Below are positions 8,442 to 16,379 of a stretch of DNA of 64,000 bases, piece after piece. The position numbers were made by a program, and so were the translations under genes. Under the pieces are notes generated by a model. The model was not told the origin of the DNA, searched no databases, and saw nothing but the letters and a program-made list of their open reading frames with translations. Origin of the DNA: Mesorhizobium sp. ZC-5 (GTDB lineage: Bacteria > Pseudomonadota > Alphaproteobacteria > Rhizobiales > Rhizobiaceae); the NCBI RefSeq assembly GCF_025753855.1, contig NZ_JAOWPT010000002.1, positions 868,001 through 932,000 on the forward strand, in the 5' to 3' direction. How positions within the stretch are numbered: position 1 is the first letter of the stretch; each line of letters starts with the position of its first letter.

Positions 8442-9446
8442 ATGACCCTCGACTGGCCGACACTCCTTCCGTTGATCTTCGCCGGCCTGATGGGCATCGC
8501 CATCCTGGTCTATGTGGTGCTCGATGGTTTCGATCTCGGCATCGGCATCCTGTTCGCCGCCGCCGGCGATCACGAGAAGGACACTATGATCGCCGCGATC
8601 GGTCCGTTCTGGGACGCCAACGAGACCTGGCTGGTGCTGGCTGTCGGCCTGCTGCTGGTCGCCTTCCCGATGGCGCATGGCGTCATTCTCACCGCGCTCT
8701 ACATTCCGGTGTTCCTGCTGCTGGTCGGCCTCATCCTGCGCGGCGTCGCCTTCGATTTCCGCGCCAAGGTGCCGACGCACCGCAAGGCGCGCTGGGATTT
8801 TGCCTTCCTCGCCGGCTCGCTGCTCGCGGCATTGGCGCAGGGCTACATGCTCGGCGTCTATGTGCTCGGCCTGCAGACCGGCCTTGCGGCATTTGCCTTC
8901 GGCCTTTTGGTGGCGGTATGTCTCGCCGCCGCCTATGCCGCGATGGGCGCCGCCTGGCTGATCTACAAGACCGAGGGCGAGTTGCAGCAAAAAGCCATCC
9001 TGTGGCTGCGCTCGGCGCTGGTGTTCACCGTGCTCGGCATGGGCGCCGTCTCGCTTGCCACGCCGCTCGCCTCGCCGCGCATCTTCGCCCGCTGGTTCGT
9101 GTTTCCGGAGATGCTTTACCTGGCGCCGCTACCGATACTCTCGGCGCTGCTGTTCCTGTGGCTGTGGCGGCTCACCTTCCGCCTCGCGGAAACCGGCGAC
9201 ACCCACAGCCTGAAGCCGTTCCTGGCGCTCGCCGCCATCTTCACGCTGGGCTTTCTAGGCCTCGCCTGGTCGTTCTATCCGTTCGTGGTGCCGGAAAGGC
9301 TGACCATCTGGCAGGCGGCGTCGGCCACCGGCAGCCTCGGCCTCATCCTTGTCGGCACCGCCTTCGTGCTGCCGGTGATGATCGGCGCCACCATCTACGT
9401 CTACCGCGTCTTCGGCGGCAAGGCGGCGGACCTGCGCTACGATTAA
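8442..9446 (+). CDS. cioB: cytochrome bd-type quinol oxidase subunit II (CioB)
   Basis: 334-aa multi-TM subunit II. It has the family N-terminus (VVLDGFDLGIGILF, residues ~25-38), GPFWDANETWLV (~52-63) and the terminal TM run. It pairs with CioA to form the oxidase. The ATG has GGGGAG 6-12 bases upstream. The separation from cioA is unusually long for this operon because a repeat element has inserted. A GC-rich hairpin follows the stop. Confidence 0.95.
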   Translation: MTLDWPTLLPLIFAGLMGIAILVYVVLDGFDLGIGILFAAAGDHEKDTMIAAIGPFWDANETWLVLAVGLLLVAFPMAHGVILTALYIPVFLLLVGLILRGVAFDFRAKVPTHRKARWDFAFLAGSLLAALAQGYMLGVYVLGLQTGLAAFAFGLLVAVCLAAAYAAMGAAWLIYKTEGELQQKAILWLRSALVFTVLGMGAVSLATPLASPRIFARWFVFPEMLYLAPLPILSALLFLWLWRLTFRLAETGDTHSLKPFLALAAIFTLGFLGLAWSFYPFVVPERLTIWQAASATGSLGLILVGTAFVLPVMIGATIYVYRVFGGKAADLRYD

Positions 9447-9463
9447 CGCCCGCTAAAAGACGA

Positions 9464-9493
9464 TCGGGCGGGAGGCCGAGGCCGCCCGCCCGA
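9464..9493. terminator. GC-rich hairpin between convergent cioB and Cys-rich peptide gene
   Basis: TCGGGCGG (9464-9471) pairs with CCGCCCGA (9486-9493), with an additional inner GGCC/GGCC pairing. No good T-run follows on either strand, so it may be a rho-aided or bidirectional terminator. Confidence 0.4.
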
Positions 9494-9500
9494 GTCCAGC

Positions 9501-9704
9501 TCAGCAGGCGAGTTGATCGCAGGCGATGTGGCACGCCTGCTTGCCGACCGGATCGCCGATTGCCTCGCAGGCAAGATGGCAAAGGGAGCATTCGAGGCCG
9601 CCCGAAGCGGTTACCCTGTTGCTGCCCGACGAATGCGAGCTTGCTCGGCTCACAGGTCCCAGGTTCCGTGTGCTGTTGGTTCTGACAGTCGGTAGAAGTG
9701 ACAT
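9501..9704 (-). CDS. 67-aa cysteine-rich peptide, possible RiPP/bacteriocin-like precursor
   Basis: No family is recognised. The start is well supported: ATG at 9704 has AAAAGGAG 6 bases upstream. Residues 1-38 are polar, rich in Ser, Thr, Asn and Arg, with no Cys and no signal peptide. Residues 39-67 hold six cysteines in the spacing C-x2-C-x3-C-x11-C-x3-C-x4-C and end at Cys. A leader-like half followed by a Cys-rich core is the layout of ribosomally made, modified peptides, and some small metal-binding proteins look alike. It lies 77 bp downstream of a PatG-type maturation protease on the same strand, which strengthens the precursor idea. No cyclodehydratase or radical SAM gene is nearby. 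Confidence 0.7.
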   Translation of the reverse strand: MSLLPTVRTNSTRNLGPVSRASSHSSGSNRVTASGGLECSLCHLACEAIGDPVGKQACHIACDQLAC

Positions 9705-9781
9705 GTTTTCTCCTTTTCCTGTTGCGAGAGCCCCGATCTCTCCACAGAACGCTCTCGCCGACGTTCTGGGTTTGCTGGATG

Positions 9782-10339
9782 TCAGGTCGGACGCTCGTTC
9801 CAGGCGGAAACCTCGCCGATGTTGACCGGTATCGTGTCGCTCACATCGACGGTGAACTGCAGGATCCGCAGTGCGGCATTGATGCCGGAGGCGATGAACA
9901 GCCGGAGACGCACGTCGTAGCATTCCGAGCCGGACCGGCATGCCGCGCTCCTCGTGATTTCGATGTCGTCGAGAAGGAAGTGGGTCAGCGCGATGTGGTT
10001 GAGCGCCTCGAACACGCGGAAGGTCGAGGTGGTGGCGTAGTTGAGCGCCCGGTCGCGCCCGGTGATGCCGAGGTTCCGGTATTTGCGCGTCGCCAGGTTC
10101 CGGAAATCCTCCAGGAAGTCACGCAGCCGTTTTTCGTCGTTCAGGATATCTGTCAGGCGCGCTCTGATTGCCTCGTCGCCTTCAGCGCGTTTCTTGGCCT
10201 CGATGAAGAAATCGTCGATCGCCTTTTTGATGTTCCAAGGCATGATGCCGCGCGCAACCGGAACCAGGATCGGAACGGTCTCTCCCGAGATCAGCTGGAC
10301 ACTCCCGGCGATGTAGCCCGGCACCGCGGTGAGCAGCAC
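9782..10339 (-). CDS. PatG-like protease, C-terminal part (separated by -1 frameshift)
   Basis: This 185-aa frame is the natural continuation of the subtilisin gene upstream. It holds the conserved end of PatG-type proteins: RALNYATTSTFRVFE, then a Cys-containing SAACRSGSECYDV segment, then FTVDVSDTIPVNIGEV near the C-terminus. The GTG at 10339 has no convincing ribosome site, and the same frame continues upstream in homologous Lys-rich sequence to the A-run at 10368-10375. It is therefore read as the second half of a single ~678-aa protein made by -1 frameshifting or slippage, or as the remnant of a broken gene. The GTG-started product would lack the protease. Confidence 0.75.
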   Translation of the reverse strand: MLLTAVPGYIAGSVQLISGETVPILVPVARGIMPWNIKKAIDDFFIEAKKRAEGDEAIRARLTDILNDEKRLRDFLEDFRNLATRKYRNLGITGRDRALNYATTSTFRVFEALNHIALTHFLLDDIEITRSAACRSGSECYDVRLRLFIASGINAALRILQFTVDVSDTIPVNIGEVSAWNERPT

Positions 10340-11817
10340 CCTTTCGGTCTTTTTCTTCTTCCCATCCTTTTTTTTGGTGTCGGCTCTTCAACCGGCTCGA
10401 TGCCGATTTGTCCCGCAAACGCGTTGAGGATGCGCGTGTAGACGTGAGGAGCAAACGCGCCAACCGGCTTCAGCGCGTAGATCGGCGTGCCGTCCAGCTT
10501 CAACACCCAGATGAGCCGCTCGACATCTTCTGCGCCCTCGTTCCGCAGATATTCGATCAGCGCTTCGTCGGTTTCCGGCCAGACCCCTTGGTTGAACTGG
10601 GCGATCGAATCGCGTCGGGTAACCGAGCCGAAATCGTAGCCGATCTGCCCCAGCGCGTAGACCAGTTGAGGTGGACTTGCGGCCGCTTTTTTGGCGCCAC
10701 CGCATCCACAGCCACAGTCCTTCGGGGCTCCGCCGCATCCGCATTTCCCATCCGCGCAGGAAGCCGTTACGTCGCTTTCGGATGTGGACGGCAAGACTTC
10801 CGACAGCCCGATGGCGCGGCCTCGTTCGCCCTCGGGCGGCAATGGAACCCCCTGCGTATCGTCGATTGAAAAGCCTCCTGATGGATGTTCGTTGCCTGAC
10901 AAGGTCATGATTGCTCTCCCTCTATTGCCTGTCTGGTTGGGATAAATGGGTGGGCGCAACGCGACCGGTGCCCGGGGCTGTGCACCTCGCCGGTCACCCC
11001 CGATCACGGTCCCTGCAAGCTTGGCGCGTACGGTCAGCGGGTCGTTCGCCCCGCCATTGGTTCTGCTTGCCTCAAGCGTCCGCGCGGCCACGCCGCTGGT
11101 GATGGCCGTTGCGAAGCTGGTGCCTGTCCGCGCCGCAACCCCACCACCTGGTATGGCGCCAATGATCGCCTCGCCCGGCGCGATCACGCCGTGCATCGCG
11201 TAAGCGAGCCCCCAGTTGCCCGCCGCCAGAGGTTGTCCGTCAAGGCCGATGGCGCCGACAGCAAGTACTGTCGAGACACAGGCGGGCACATGATTGCAGT
11301 CGCAGCCATCATTGCCTGCAGCGGCGATGACGAGGACGCGCCGTTCCTCGCAGGCGGCAAGCGCCTTGGCGAGGTCGGCTTCGGCGGCGCATTCGGTGAC
11401 GAACTGTCCGCCGCTGATATTGATGACATCGGCGCCGTGATCGAGTGCTATCGAGATCGCCCGTGCCAGGTCGAGCTGCGAGCAGGCGAGGCCTTGGCCC
11501 GCGTCCGAGAATATAGGCACGATCAGCCCCCGGCAATTCGGCGCGATGCCGCGCACCGGCCCGCCGGGCTGGCCGAAGATGATGCTGGCGACATGCGTTC
11601 CGTGCGCCAGCGCGCGTCCTTCGCCGATGCTCTGCGCCGCCAGCGTCGGCAGCACGGTCAGGTCGGCGCCCGCGAAGCAGGGATGCGCCTGGTCGACCGG
11701 CCCGTCGAGCACTGCGATGCACACGCGTCGGTCGCCGCCGCCCGGCAGCGCCGTGTCCAAAGTGGCAAGCATTCGGGCCTGGTTCACGCAATCGCCTTCC
11801 AAGCTTGGACGCTGCAT
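10291..11817 (-). CDS. PatG-like S8 subtilisin protease (cyanobactin-maturation type), N-terminal part
   Basis: 508-aa frame with a complete subtilisin domain (~residues 30-265): Asp38 (AVLDGPVD), His72 (AHGTHVAS), oxyanion Asn169 (AAAGND) and Ser234 (GTSFATA). A linker at ~354-374 is packed with Cys and Gly. From ~385 the PatG C-terminal domain starts (LVYALGQIGYDFGS). The conserved part ends at residue 483, at the A8 run; the last 25 residues are out-of-frame basic sequence. There is no signal peptide, so it is cytoplasmic. PatA/PatG-family proteases cut and macrocyclise precursor peptides in cyanobacteria; outside them the role is mostly unknown. A TTGACA/CATTAT promoter lies just upstream, and the Cys-rich peptide gene lies downstream. 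Confidence 0.85.
   Translation of the reverse strand: MQRPSLEGDCVNQARMLATLDTALPGGGDRRVCIAVLDGPVDQAHPCFAGADLTVLPTLAAQSIGEGRALAHGTHVASIIFGQPGGPVRGIAPNCRGLIVPIFSDAGQGLACSQLDLARAISIALDHGADVINISGGQFVTECAAEADLAKALAACEERRVLVIAAAGNDGCDCNHVPACVSTVLAVGAIGLDGQPLAAGNWGLAYAMHGVIAPGEAIIGAIPGGGVAARTGTSFATAITSGVAARTLEASRTNGGANDPLTVRAKLAGTVIGGDRRGAQPRAPVALRPPIYPNQTGNRGRAIMTLSGNEHPSGGFSIDDTQGVPLPPEGERGRAIGLSEVLPSTSESDVTASCADGKCGCGGAPKDCGCGCGGAKKAAASPPQLVYALGQIGYDFGSVTRRDSIAQFNQGVWPETDEALIEYLRNEGAEDVERLIWVLKLDGTPIYALKPVGAFAPHVYTRILNAFAGQIGIEPVEEPTPKKRMGRRKRPKGCCSPRCRATSPGVSS
10368..10375 (-). other. A8 slippery run: -1 frameshift site in PatG-like gene
   Basis: On the coding (minus) strand eight A follow CC. 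In the protease frame the codons read CCA AAA AAA AGG; shifting back one base after the second AAA gives AAG GAT GGG and restores the conserved C-terminal domain. An extra A (nine in total) would do the same. The A AAA AAA heptamer is of the bacterial -1 slippery type. Confidence 0.65.
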
Positions 11818-11839
11818 CAGCGCATGAAGTGGAGCCGCG

Positions 11840-11869
11840 ATAATGTCCCCGAGTTGTATTTGTTGTCAA
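11840..11869 (-). promoter_or_regulatory. sigma-70-type promoter for PatG-like gene
   Basis: On the minus strand TTGACA (11869-11864) and CATTAT (11845-11840) are 18 bases apart. The predicted start would give a leader of about 16 bases before the ATG at 11817. Confidence 0.5.
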
Positions 11870-11903
11870 CTATAGATTGTGTAAAAATGAGCTGAATACA
11901 ACT
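11852..11903. repeat. 9-bp inverted repeat flanking the PatG-like promoter
   Basis: AGTTGTATT (11852-11860) and AATACAACT (11895-11903) are exact reverse complements 34 bases apart. They bracket the -35 hexamer, and a GTTG-x-CAAC palindrome sits at 11862-11870. This is a candidate regulator site. Confidence 0.4.
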
Positions 11904-12270
11904 TAGAGGAGAAACAATCGGTGTGGATGATCCATATCGTCCAGCAACTGCACTGCTTCAATCTTGCCGGAACTGCCCGTGCGCCCCTTATCGTGGCGCT
12001 GGCTGGTCGCATCGCCGGGGTCAGTGAAAATCCGTCGTGGGAAAATGAAAAACGGACGCCGCGTTCCGCCGCCGCCCGGTGTCGTGCATGCGTTTGGTGG
12101 GTTCCGCCCGGCTTCGGGAGGCTGTTCGTTCAATGCGGACAATGAAGGGGAAGGGGGGTAACCGCTCCCTCTCTGGTTATACATATGGCGCACAAGGGAC
12201 TTGCGGCAAGACCCTGCCGCTGCCGTAGAACCGCCGGCCTAAGCTCGAGGCACGGAAAGGAAATCACCAG
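11904..12270. other. intergenic region with no supported gene
   Basis: Divergent spacer between the PatG-like gene and the glycosyltransferase. Open frames of up to 96 codons exist on both strands, but they lack ribosome sites and family features. Only the glycosyltransferase ribosome site (AAAGGAA, ~12257) is recognised. Confidence 0.5.
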
Positions 12271-13509
12271 ATGCGCATAGTGTTGTCGACCTACGGATCC
12301 CGCGGAGACGTCGAGCCGATGGCTGGGCTCGCGGCGGCGTTGCAATCGCTCGGCGCCGAGGCGGTGGTAAGCGCGCCGGCGGATCAGGAATTCGTCGAGC
12401 TGCTGGAGCGCGCCGGCGCGGAACTGGCGCCTTCCTTCATGCCCATTCGCCAGTGGATAAGCGAGAAGGCGAAGCCGTCGGCACCGGCGGACTTTTCCAT
12501 GCTCACGGCCGAAATGATCGCCGCGCAATACGAAGCAATCGGCGCGGCCGCCGGGGGGTGCGATGCGATCGTAGGGACCGGCCTGATGCCGTCCGCCGCC
12601 GCCGCGCAGTGCGTGGCCGAGAAACTGGGCGTCCCCTATTCGCATGCAACCTTCTGTCCGCTGTTCCTGCCGTCGCATCATCACCGGCCGTACCCGTATC
12701 CCGGCCATCCGCTGCCGCCGGAGGTGACCGACCCCCGTGCTTTGTGGGATCTGAACGCCCAACACATGAACGCGCTGTTCGGTGGGGCAGTTAACGCCCA
12801 CCGCGCATCGATCGGATTGCCCGCCGTGGAGAATGTCCGCGACCATGTCTTCACCGATCGTCCCTTGCTGGCGTCGGACCCGGTCCTGTGGCCGTGGGAA
12901 AGGACGGAGCTTTGCGACGCCGTACAGACCGGCGCGTGGATCTTGCCTGACGAACGCCCGCTCCCCGCCGAACTCGAAGCGTTTCTCGAAGCCGGCGCCC
13001 CGCCGGTCTATGTCGGTTTCGGCAGCATCGCCTTGCAGAGCACGAAGGACGCCGCCCGGACGGCGATCGAGGCGATCCGGGCACGGGGGCGCCGCGTGGT
13101 TCTGGCTCGCGGCTGGGTCGACGCGTCCCCGATAGACGACCGGGACGACTGCCTGCTCGTCGGCGAGGTCAACCAGCAGGCGCTGTTTCGCCGGGTTGCC
13201 GCGGTCGTCCACCATGGCGGCGCGGGCACTACGACAACCGCCGCGCGGGCCGGCGCGCCGCAGGTGGTCGTGCCGCAGATCGTGGACCAGCCCTTCTGGG
13301 CGGCGCGCGTGGCCGGCCTCGGCATCGGCGTCGCCCACGACGGTCCGGCGCCGACCTTCGAGTCCCTGTCAGTCGCGTTGAATACGGCGCTGGCGCCCGA
13401 AACCCGCGCGCGGGCGGCCGGCGTGGCCGGCACGATGCGCGCCGACGGGGCAATGGTCGCCGCGAAGTTGCTGATTGATGCGGTCAGCCGGGAGAGGCGG
13501 CTGGGCTAG
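12271..13509 (+). CDS. UGT-like GT1 family glycosyltransferase
   Basis: 412-aa GT-B fold enzyme. The N-terminal acceptor half starts MRIVLSTYGSRGDVEPM. The C-terminal nucleotide-sugar half carries the family signature VHHGGAGTTTTAARAGAPQ (~residues 310-328) followed by DQPFWAARVAGLGIG. It matches the sterol/macrolide/rhamnosyl glycosyltransferase family that adds a sugar from an NDP donor to small hydrophobic acceptors; no acceptor can be named. ATG at 12271 has AAAGGAA about 9 bases upstream. It stands alone; the next gene converges on it. Confidence 0.88.
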   Translation: MRIVLSTYGSRGDVEPMAGLAAALQSLGAEAVVSAPADQEFVELLERAGAELAPSFMPIRQWISEKAKPSAPADFSMLTAEMIAAQYEAIGAAAGGCDAIVGTGLMPSAAAAQCVAEKLGVPYSHATFCPLFLPSHHHRPYPYPGHPLPPEVTDPRALWDLNAQHMNALFGGAVNAHRASIGLPAVENVRDHVFTDRPLLASDPVLWPWERTELCDAVQTGAWILPDERPLPAELEAFLEAGAPPVYVGFGSIALQSTKDAARTAIEAIRARGRRVVLARGWVDASPIDDRDDCLLVGEVNQQALFRRVAAVVHHGGAGTTTTAARAGAPQVVVPQIVDQPFWAARVAGLGIGVAHDGPAPTFESLSVALNTALAPETRARAAGVAGTMRADGAMVAAKLLIDAVSRERRLG

Positions 13510-13527
13510 GCCGGAAAGGCTCTGGCG

Positions 13528-13773
13528 TCAGGCGCTGACGGCCTTGGCTGCCGCGCGCTTCTTCTTGACGGGAGCCGGCTTCGCCGCCTCGGCGGCGCGG
13601 TCGGCTTCGTCCCTGGCGAGCCGCAGCTCGCGCAGTTTTGCGGTCTTCTGCGCCCGCAGCTTCGCTTGGGTCTGGTATTCGGTCATGGCCCGCGCCTTGT
13701 CGGCGTTCTTCTTCTGCGTCTCCAGGAAGCGCGTCTCGGCCTTGTCGATGATGTTCTGTCTGTCGTCAGCCAA
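13528..13773 (-). CDS. small basic coiled-coil protein, conserved in rhizobia
   Basis: 81-aa hydrophilic protein with a TTG start at 13773, chosen because AAGGA lies 10 bases upstream. A much longer upstream frame is antisense to lepA and is ignored. It is a long charged helix (residues ~10-65 rich in K, R, E, A and Q) followed by an Ala/Lys-rich tail (PVKKKRAAAKA) like histone-H1-type tails. Similar short proteins in Mesorhizobium are labelled 'transcriptional regulator', but no HTH is visible. Nucleic-acid binding is plausible, nothing more. Confidence 0.6.
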   Translation of the reverse strand: MADDRQNIIDKAETRFLETQKKNADKARAMTEYQTQAKLRAQKTAKLRELRLARDEADRAAEAAKPAPVKKKRAAAKAVSA

Positions 13774-13959
13774 TTGATCTATTCCTTGTGTTTCAAACGA
13801 AGAATGAAAATGCCATTCCTCTTTAGATAGGCATTTTCGGCCCGAAAGCCAGTTTTGCCCTGTTCGGACCGGCATTCGCCGTCCTCCGTCGGCGTGCGGC
13901 ACCGCAGCCCCGCGCCAAGCCTTGCCGCCGCACGGCCGCCCTGCTAAAGGCCGCGCACC

Positions 13960-15768
13960 ATGACAACGCCGCTTTCCCACATCCGCAATTTCTCCATCGT
14001 CGCCCATATCGACCATGGCAAATCGACGCTCGCCGACCGCCTCATCCAGATGACCGGCGGGCTGGCCGAGCGCGACATGAAGGAGCAGGTTCTGGACTCG
14101 ATGGACATCGAGCGCGAGCGCGGCATCACCATCAAGGCGCAGACCGTGCGCCTCAACTACCGCGCCAACAACGGCGAGGACTACGTCCTCAACCTCATCG
14201 ACACGCCAGGCCATGTCGACTTCGCCTACGAGGTGTCGCGCTCGCTCCGCGCCTGCGAGGGCTCGCTGCTGGTCGTCGACGCCTCGCAGGGCGTCGAGGC
14301 GCAGACGCTGGCCAACGTCTACCAGGCCATCGACGCCAACCACGAGATCGTCGTGGTGCTCAACAAGATCGACCTGCCCGCCGCCGAGCCCGAGCGCATC
14401 AAGGAGCAGATCGAGGAGGTCATCGGGCTGGACGCCAGCCAGGCCGTCCACATCTCCGCCAAGACCGGCCTCGGTATTCCCGACGTGCTGGAGGCGATCG
14501 TCAACCAGCTGCCGCCGCCGCGCCAGGGCGACATCGACGCGCCGCTGAAGGCGATGCTGGTCGACAGCTGGTACGACGCCTATCTCGGCGTCATCGTGCT
14601 GGTGCGCGTCATCGACGGCCGCCTCAGGAAGGGCCAGACCATCCGCATGATGGGCACCGGCGCCCGCTATTCGGTCGAGCGCACGGGCGTCTTCACCCCC
14701 AACAAGCTCGCCGTCGACGAGCTCGGCCCGGGCGAGCTCGGCTTCTTCACCGGCTCGATCAAGGAAGTGGCCGACACCCGCGTCGGCGACACCATCACCG
14801 AGGACCGCCGCCCGACCGCCGCAGCACTCCCCGGCTTCAAGCCGGCGCAGCCGGTAGTGTTCTGCGGCCTGTTCCCGGTCGACGCCGCCGAGTTCGAGGA
14901 ACTGCGCGCCGCCATGGGCAAGCTGCGCCTCAACGACGCCTCCTTCTCCTTCGAGATGGAAACCAGTGCTGCCTTGGGTTTCGGCTTCCGCTGCGGCTTC
15001 CTCGGCCTCTTGCACCTCGAAATCATCCAGGAGCGGCTGGAGCGCGAGTTCAACCTCGACCTCATCGCCACCGCGCCCTCCGTCGTCTACCGGCTCAACC
15101 TCTCCGACGGCACCAGCAAGGAGCTGCATAACCCGGCCGACATGCCCGACGTGATGAAGATCGCCTCGATCGAGGAGCCGTGGATCCGCGCCACCATCCT
15201 GACGCCCGACGATTATCTCGGCTCGATCCTGAAGCTCTGCCAGGACCGCCGCGGCATCCAGGCCGACCTCTCCTATGTGGGAAAACGCGCCATGCTGGTC
15301 TACGACCTGCCGCTCAACGAGGTCGTATTCGATTTCTACGACCGGCTGAAGTCGATCTCCAAGGGCTACGCCTCCTTCGACTACGCGCTCACCGACTACC
15401 GCGAGGGCGATCTGGTCAAGATGTCGATCCTGGTCAACGAGGAGCCGGTCGACGCGCTCTCCATGCTCGTCCACCGCACGGCCGCCGAAAAGCGCGGTCG
15501 CGTCATGTGCGAGAAGCTCAAGGAGCTGATCCCGCACCATCTGTTCAAGATCCCGATCCAGGCGGCGATCGGCGGCAAGGTCATCGCCCGCGAGACCATC
15601 TCGGCGCTCCGCAAGGACGTCACCGCCAAGTGCTACGGCGGCGACGTCACCCGCAAGCGCAAGCTCTTGGACAAGCAGAAAGAGGGCAAAAAGCGCATGC
15701 GCCAGTTCGGCAAGGTCGACATCCCCCAGGAAGCCTTCATCCAGGCGCTGAAGATGGGGGATAACTGA
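13960..15768 (+). CDS. lepA: elongation factor 4 (LepA)
   Basis: 602-aa translational GTPase of standard length. G1 is AHIDHGKST (~15-23), G3 is DTPGHVDF and G4 is NKIDLP. The LepA-specific C-terminal domain ([26 protein letters not shown]) ends the protein. EF4 acts on the ribosome, affecting back-translocation and ribosome biogenesis, and matters under ionic or pH stress. AAAGG lies 9 bases before the ATG. It is a single-gene unit: repeats follow immediately downstream. Confidence 0.98.
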   Translation: MTTPLSHIRNFSIVAHIDHGKSTLADRLIQMTGGLAERDMKEQVLDSMDIERERGITIKAQTVRLNYRANNGEDYVLNLIDTPGHVDFAYEVSRSLRACEGSLLVVDASQGVEAQTLANVYQAIDANHEIVVVLNKIDLPAAEPERIKEQIEEVIGLDASQAVHISAKTGLGIPDVLEAIVNQLPPPRQGDIDAPLKAMLVDSWYDAYLGVIVLVRVIDGRLRKGQTIRMMGTGARYSVERTGVFTPNKLAVDELGPGELGFFTGSIKEVADTRVGDTITEDRRPTAAALPGFKPAQPVVFCGLFPVDAAEFEELRAAMGKLRLNDASFSFEMETSAALGFGFRCGFLGLLHLEIIQERLEREFNLDLIATAPSVVYRLNLSDGTSKELHNPADMPDVMKIASIEEPWIRATILTPDDYLGSILKLCQDRRGIQADLSYVGKRAMLVYDLPLNEVVFDFYDRLKSISKGYASFDYALTDYREGDLVKMSILVNEEPVDALSMLVHRTAAEKRGRVMCEKLKELIPHHLFKIPIQAAIGGKVIARETISALRKDVTAKCYGGDVTRKRKLLDKQKEGKKRMRQFGKVDIPQEAFIQALKMGDN

Positions 15769-15775
15769 GCCGCTG

Positions 15776-15932
15776 TTCCTCGCCCCGCAAAGCGGGGGGA
15801 GGTGTCACGCGAAGCGTGACGGAGAGGGGGCCACCAATACCCCGCCCTGTCCGCATTCCTCCACCAACACCCTCTCCGTCGCGGCCCTCCGGGCCCCGCC
15901 ACCTCTCCCCCATTTCATGGGGGCGAGGAACC
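15776..15932. repeat. palindromic repeat, family B inverted pair
   Basis: Two related units in opposite orientation (15776-15828 and ~15868-15932) share TTCCTCGCCCC ends and GGAGAGGG borders, with different inner stems (GTCACGC/GCGTGAC in the left unit, GGCCC/GGGCC in the right). A single unit of the same family recurs at 17110-17164. It starts 8 bases after the lepA stop and may act as its terminator. Confidence 0.8.
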
Positions 15933-15957
15933 CAGGCTGGAAAAGCGCAGCGCCTCT

Positions 15958-16060
15958 ATCTCCCCCCTTGTGGGGGAGAAAGGATTTTCACGATCTTGGC
16001 GGCGTTCAGCCGAAGGCTGATCTTTACGCCGCCCAAGTCGTAGAAAATCCAAGAGAGGGG
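15958..16060. repeat. palindromic repeat, family C copy 1
   Basis: It starts with a small CTCCCCC/GGGGGAG hairpin. It then has GGATTTTCACGATCTTGGCGGCGT near the left and ACGCCGCCCAAGTCG...AAAATCC near the right, which are nearly reverse complements and would form a cruciform. A second, longer copy lies at 17263-17392. Confidence 0.8.
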
Positions 16061-16117
16061 CTCTGCAGCGCTCGAAACTGCCTCTCACTTGGCATTGCCC
16101 CGTCCGTATTCCTTCGC

Positions 16118-16274
16118 GCCCCCCTCTGGCCTGCCGGCTATCTCCCCCACAGGTGGGGAGATTGGCTGTCACTAAGGGCGGCGCGCCTTCTGCAAGGTTG
16201 GCGATCGAGCGAAGCCGGCGAAGCGACTGATCTCCCCACCCGTGGGGGAGATGGCCGGCAGGCCAGAGGGGGGC
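16118..16274. repeat. RIME-like palindromic repeat, family A copy 2
   Basis: 45-bp arms 16118-16162 and 16230-16274 are reverse complements with two mismatches, around a 67-bp centre. The arms match the copy between cioA and cioB with a few substitutions (CTGGCCTG instead of CTGTCCTG). Together with families B and C it fills the 610-bp gap after lepA. Confidence 0.9.
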
Positions 16275-16379
16275 GCTGTCCCGCCTCCATCTCCCAATTG
16301 GCCGCCGCTCCCCCTCAAAATCCCCACCTTGCACTCCGCCCCGTCCCCGCTATCCTGCCGCCGGGCACCGGGGGGTCTC

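Noticed and set aside
11904-12270. Open frames of 74-96 codons between the PatG-like and glycosyltransferase genes
   Set aside because: No ribosome sites, low-complexity content, no family features.
13774-15540. Long minus-strand open frame through lepA
   Set aside because: Antisense shadow produced by high GC third positions; only its last 81 codons (13528-13773), outside lepA, look real.
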